A DNA stretch of 64,000 nt from Pseudomonas gozinkensis. GTDB lineage: Bacteria > Pseudomonadota > Gammaproteobacteria > Pseudomonadales > Pseudomonadaceae. The notes beneath the pieces are model-generated. The model did not search any database, had not been told where the DNA came from, and was given only the letters and a program-made list of their open reading frames with translations. The translations under genes and the position numbers were made by a program. Within the stretch, counting starts at the first letter, position 1, and every line of letters starts with the position of its first letter. Positions 63,265-64,000 of this stretch are shown here, one piece after another. The stretch is taken from contig NZ_CP062253.1 in the NCBI RefSeq assembly GCF_014863585.1, positions 6,438,001 through 6,502,000 of the forward strand, written 5' to 3'.

Positions 63265-64000
63265 ATGCGCGCTCTACTCGTGCTGTTCAGCCTGATGCTG
63301 TCGATGTCGTTATCGGCGGCGGAAAAACTGCCGGTGGTCACCAGCTTCAGCATCCTCGCCGACATGGTGCATCAGGTCGGCGGCGAGCACATCCAAATCA
63401 CCAACATGGTCGGTCCTGACGCCGATGCCCACACTTACGAGCCCACTCCGGATGACGCCAAGGCCCTGCTCAAGGCGAAATTGATCGTCAAGAACGGGCT
63501 GGGTTTCGAGCCCTGGCTGGATCGGCTGGTCGCCAGCACCGACACAAAGGCCCCGGTGATCAGCGCCAGTCGCGGCGTGATTCCACGTTCGCTGGATGAA
63601 GATGGCGAAACCGTTCCCGACCCTCACGCCTGGCACAACCTGGCGAACGCCGAGCTGTACGTCGCCAACATTACCAAGGCGTTGATCGCTGCCGACCCGG
63701 CGAACAAAGCCGACTACGAGCGCAACAGCCAGGCTTACCTGAAACAGATCTACGCCCTCCTCGCCCAAGCGAAAGCCAAGCTCGGTTCACTGCCGCCGGG
63801 CAACCGCAAGATCGTCACCAGCCACGATGCCTTCGGTTATCTCGGTCAGGCCTACGGTATCGACTTCATGGCGCCACAAGGTCTGTCCACCGAACGCGAA
63901 CCCTCCGCTGCCGAAGTCGCCGCGCTGATCACCCAGATTCGCCAGGCCAAGGTCAAAGCGGTGTTCATGGAAAACATCAAGGACGCGCGCCTGCTGAAAC
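63265..64000 (+). CDS. Metal ABC transporter substrate-binding protein (5' part)
   Basis: Periplasmic cluster-A1 metal receptor, cut by the window edge after 245 codons. Signal peptide MRALLVLFSLMLSMSLSAAE. Metal-ligand motifs are visible: HTYEP near residue 62, HAWHN near residue 123 and SHDAFGYLG near residue 190. The loop between the first two ligands is short and lacks the His/Asp-rich insert of ZnuA, so metal choice (Zn versus Mn) is not certain. It starts 11 bases after the permease. Confidence 0.88.
   Translation, partial: MRALLVLFSLMLSMSLSAAEKLPVVTSFSILADMVHQVGGEHIQITNMVGPDADAHTYEPTPDDAKALLKAKLIVKNGLGFEPWLDRLVASTDTKAPVISASRGVIPRSLDEDGETVPDPHAWHNLANAELYVANITKALIAADPANKADYERNSQAYLKQIYALLAQAKAKLGSLPPGNRKIVTSHDAFGYLGQAYGIDFMAPQGLSTEREPSAAEVAALITQIRQAKVKAVFMENIKDARLLK

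Overview
The window looks like chromosome from a Pseudomonas of the fluorescens group. The support is a GC-rich genome with Pseudomonas-type proteins throughout, a gene order I recognise from Pseudomonas (phoR, CNNM protein, M23 peptidase, response regulator, phoU, pstBACS; purEK beside a LysR gene and aspA; pycAB, pycR and an RpiR regulator; a zinc-starvation cluster), and many REP/REPIN palindromes of the types that fill P. fluorescens genomes. I saw no rRNA, tRNA, CRISPR array, insertion sequence or prophage. The species is not determined.

Layout. 1-12.3 kb is the phosphate-starvation locus: the PhoR sensor kinase, a CNNM transporter, an M23 peptidase, a response regulator, and on the minus strand the operon pstS-pstC-pstA-pstB-phoU. 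Candidate PhoB-binding promoters lie in front of both pstS and pstC. 12.4-18.1 kb holds an MFS transporter, a thioesterase, a hexose-phosphate mutarotase, a DUF3299 protein, a GlsB-type membrane protein and purEK, whose leader carries two terminator-like hairpins. 18.4-24 kb is an aspartate/asparagine block: a LysR regulator divergent from aspA, an AGCS amino-acid symporter and a type I asparaginase. 24.2-27.6 kb has an AraC regulator and an acetylpolyamine amidohydrolase translationally coupled to a polyamine-binding protein. 27.7-38.3 kb is the most accessory part: a 1527-residue toxin-like protein, a MocR regulator divergent from a PaiB-GNAT-GNAT set, an XRE remnant and an autotransporter.

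38.4-44 kb holds two-subunit pyruvate carboxylase (pycA-pycB), its LysR regulator, a small PA3496-type gene and an RpiR/HexR-like regulator behind a palindromic operator. 44.2-54.2 kb contains a membrane GGDEF-EAL protein, uvrD, an EamA-type protein, a Tim44-like protein, a SMI1/KNR4 protein, a CPA2 cation/proton antiporter and a thioesterase. 54.3-64 kb carries pdxY, a DUF3301 gene and the zinc-limitation cluster: two COG0523 GTPases, a DUF1826 protein, a zinc amidase, folE2, and a metal ABC transporter that runs off the right end. Two Zur-like palindromes sit in the two divergent intergenic regions of that cluster.

The most unusual signal is inside the MocR gene at 33413-33515. The linker between its HTH and aminotransferase domains is encoded by a 12-bp tandem repeat whose units spell TTATCCACA, the consensus DnaA box, using TTA codons that are rare in this kind of genome. 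Other points worth checking are a separate Pho promoter for pstC, the purE leader, a probable leaderless uvrD transcript, and a small secreted gene of unknown function between the Zur-like sites.
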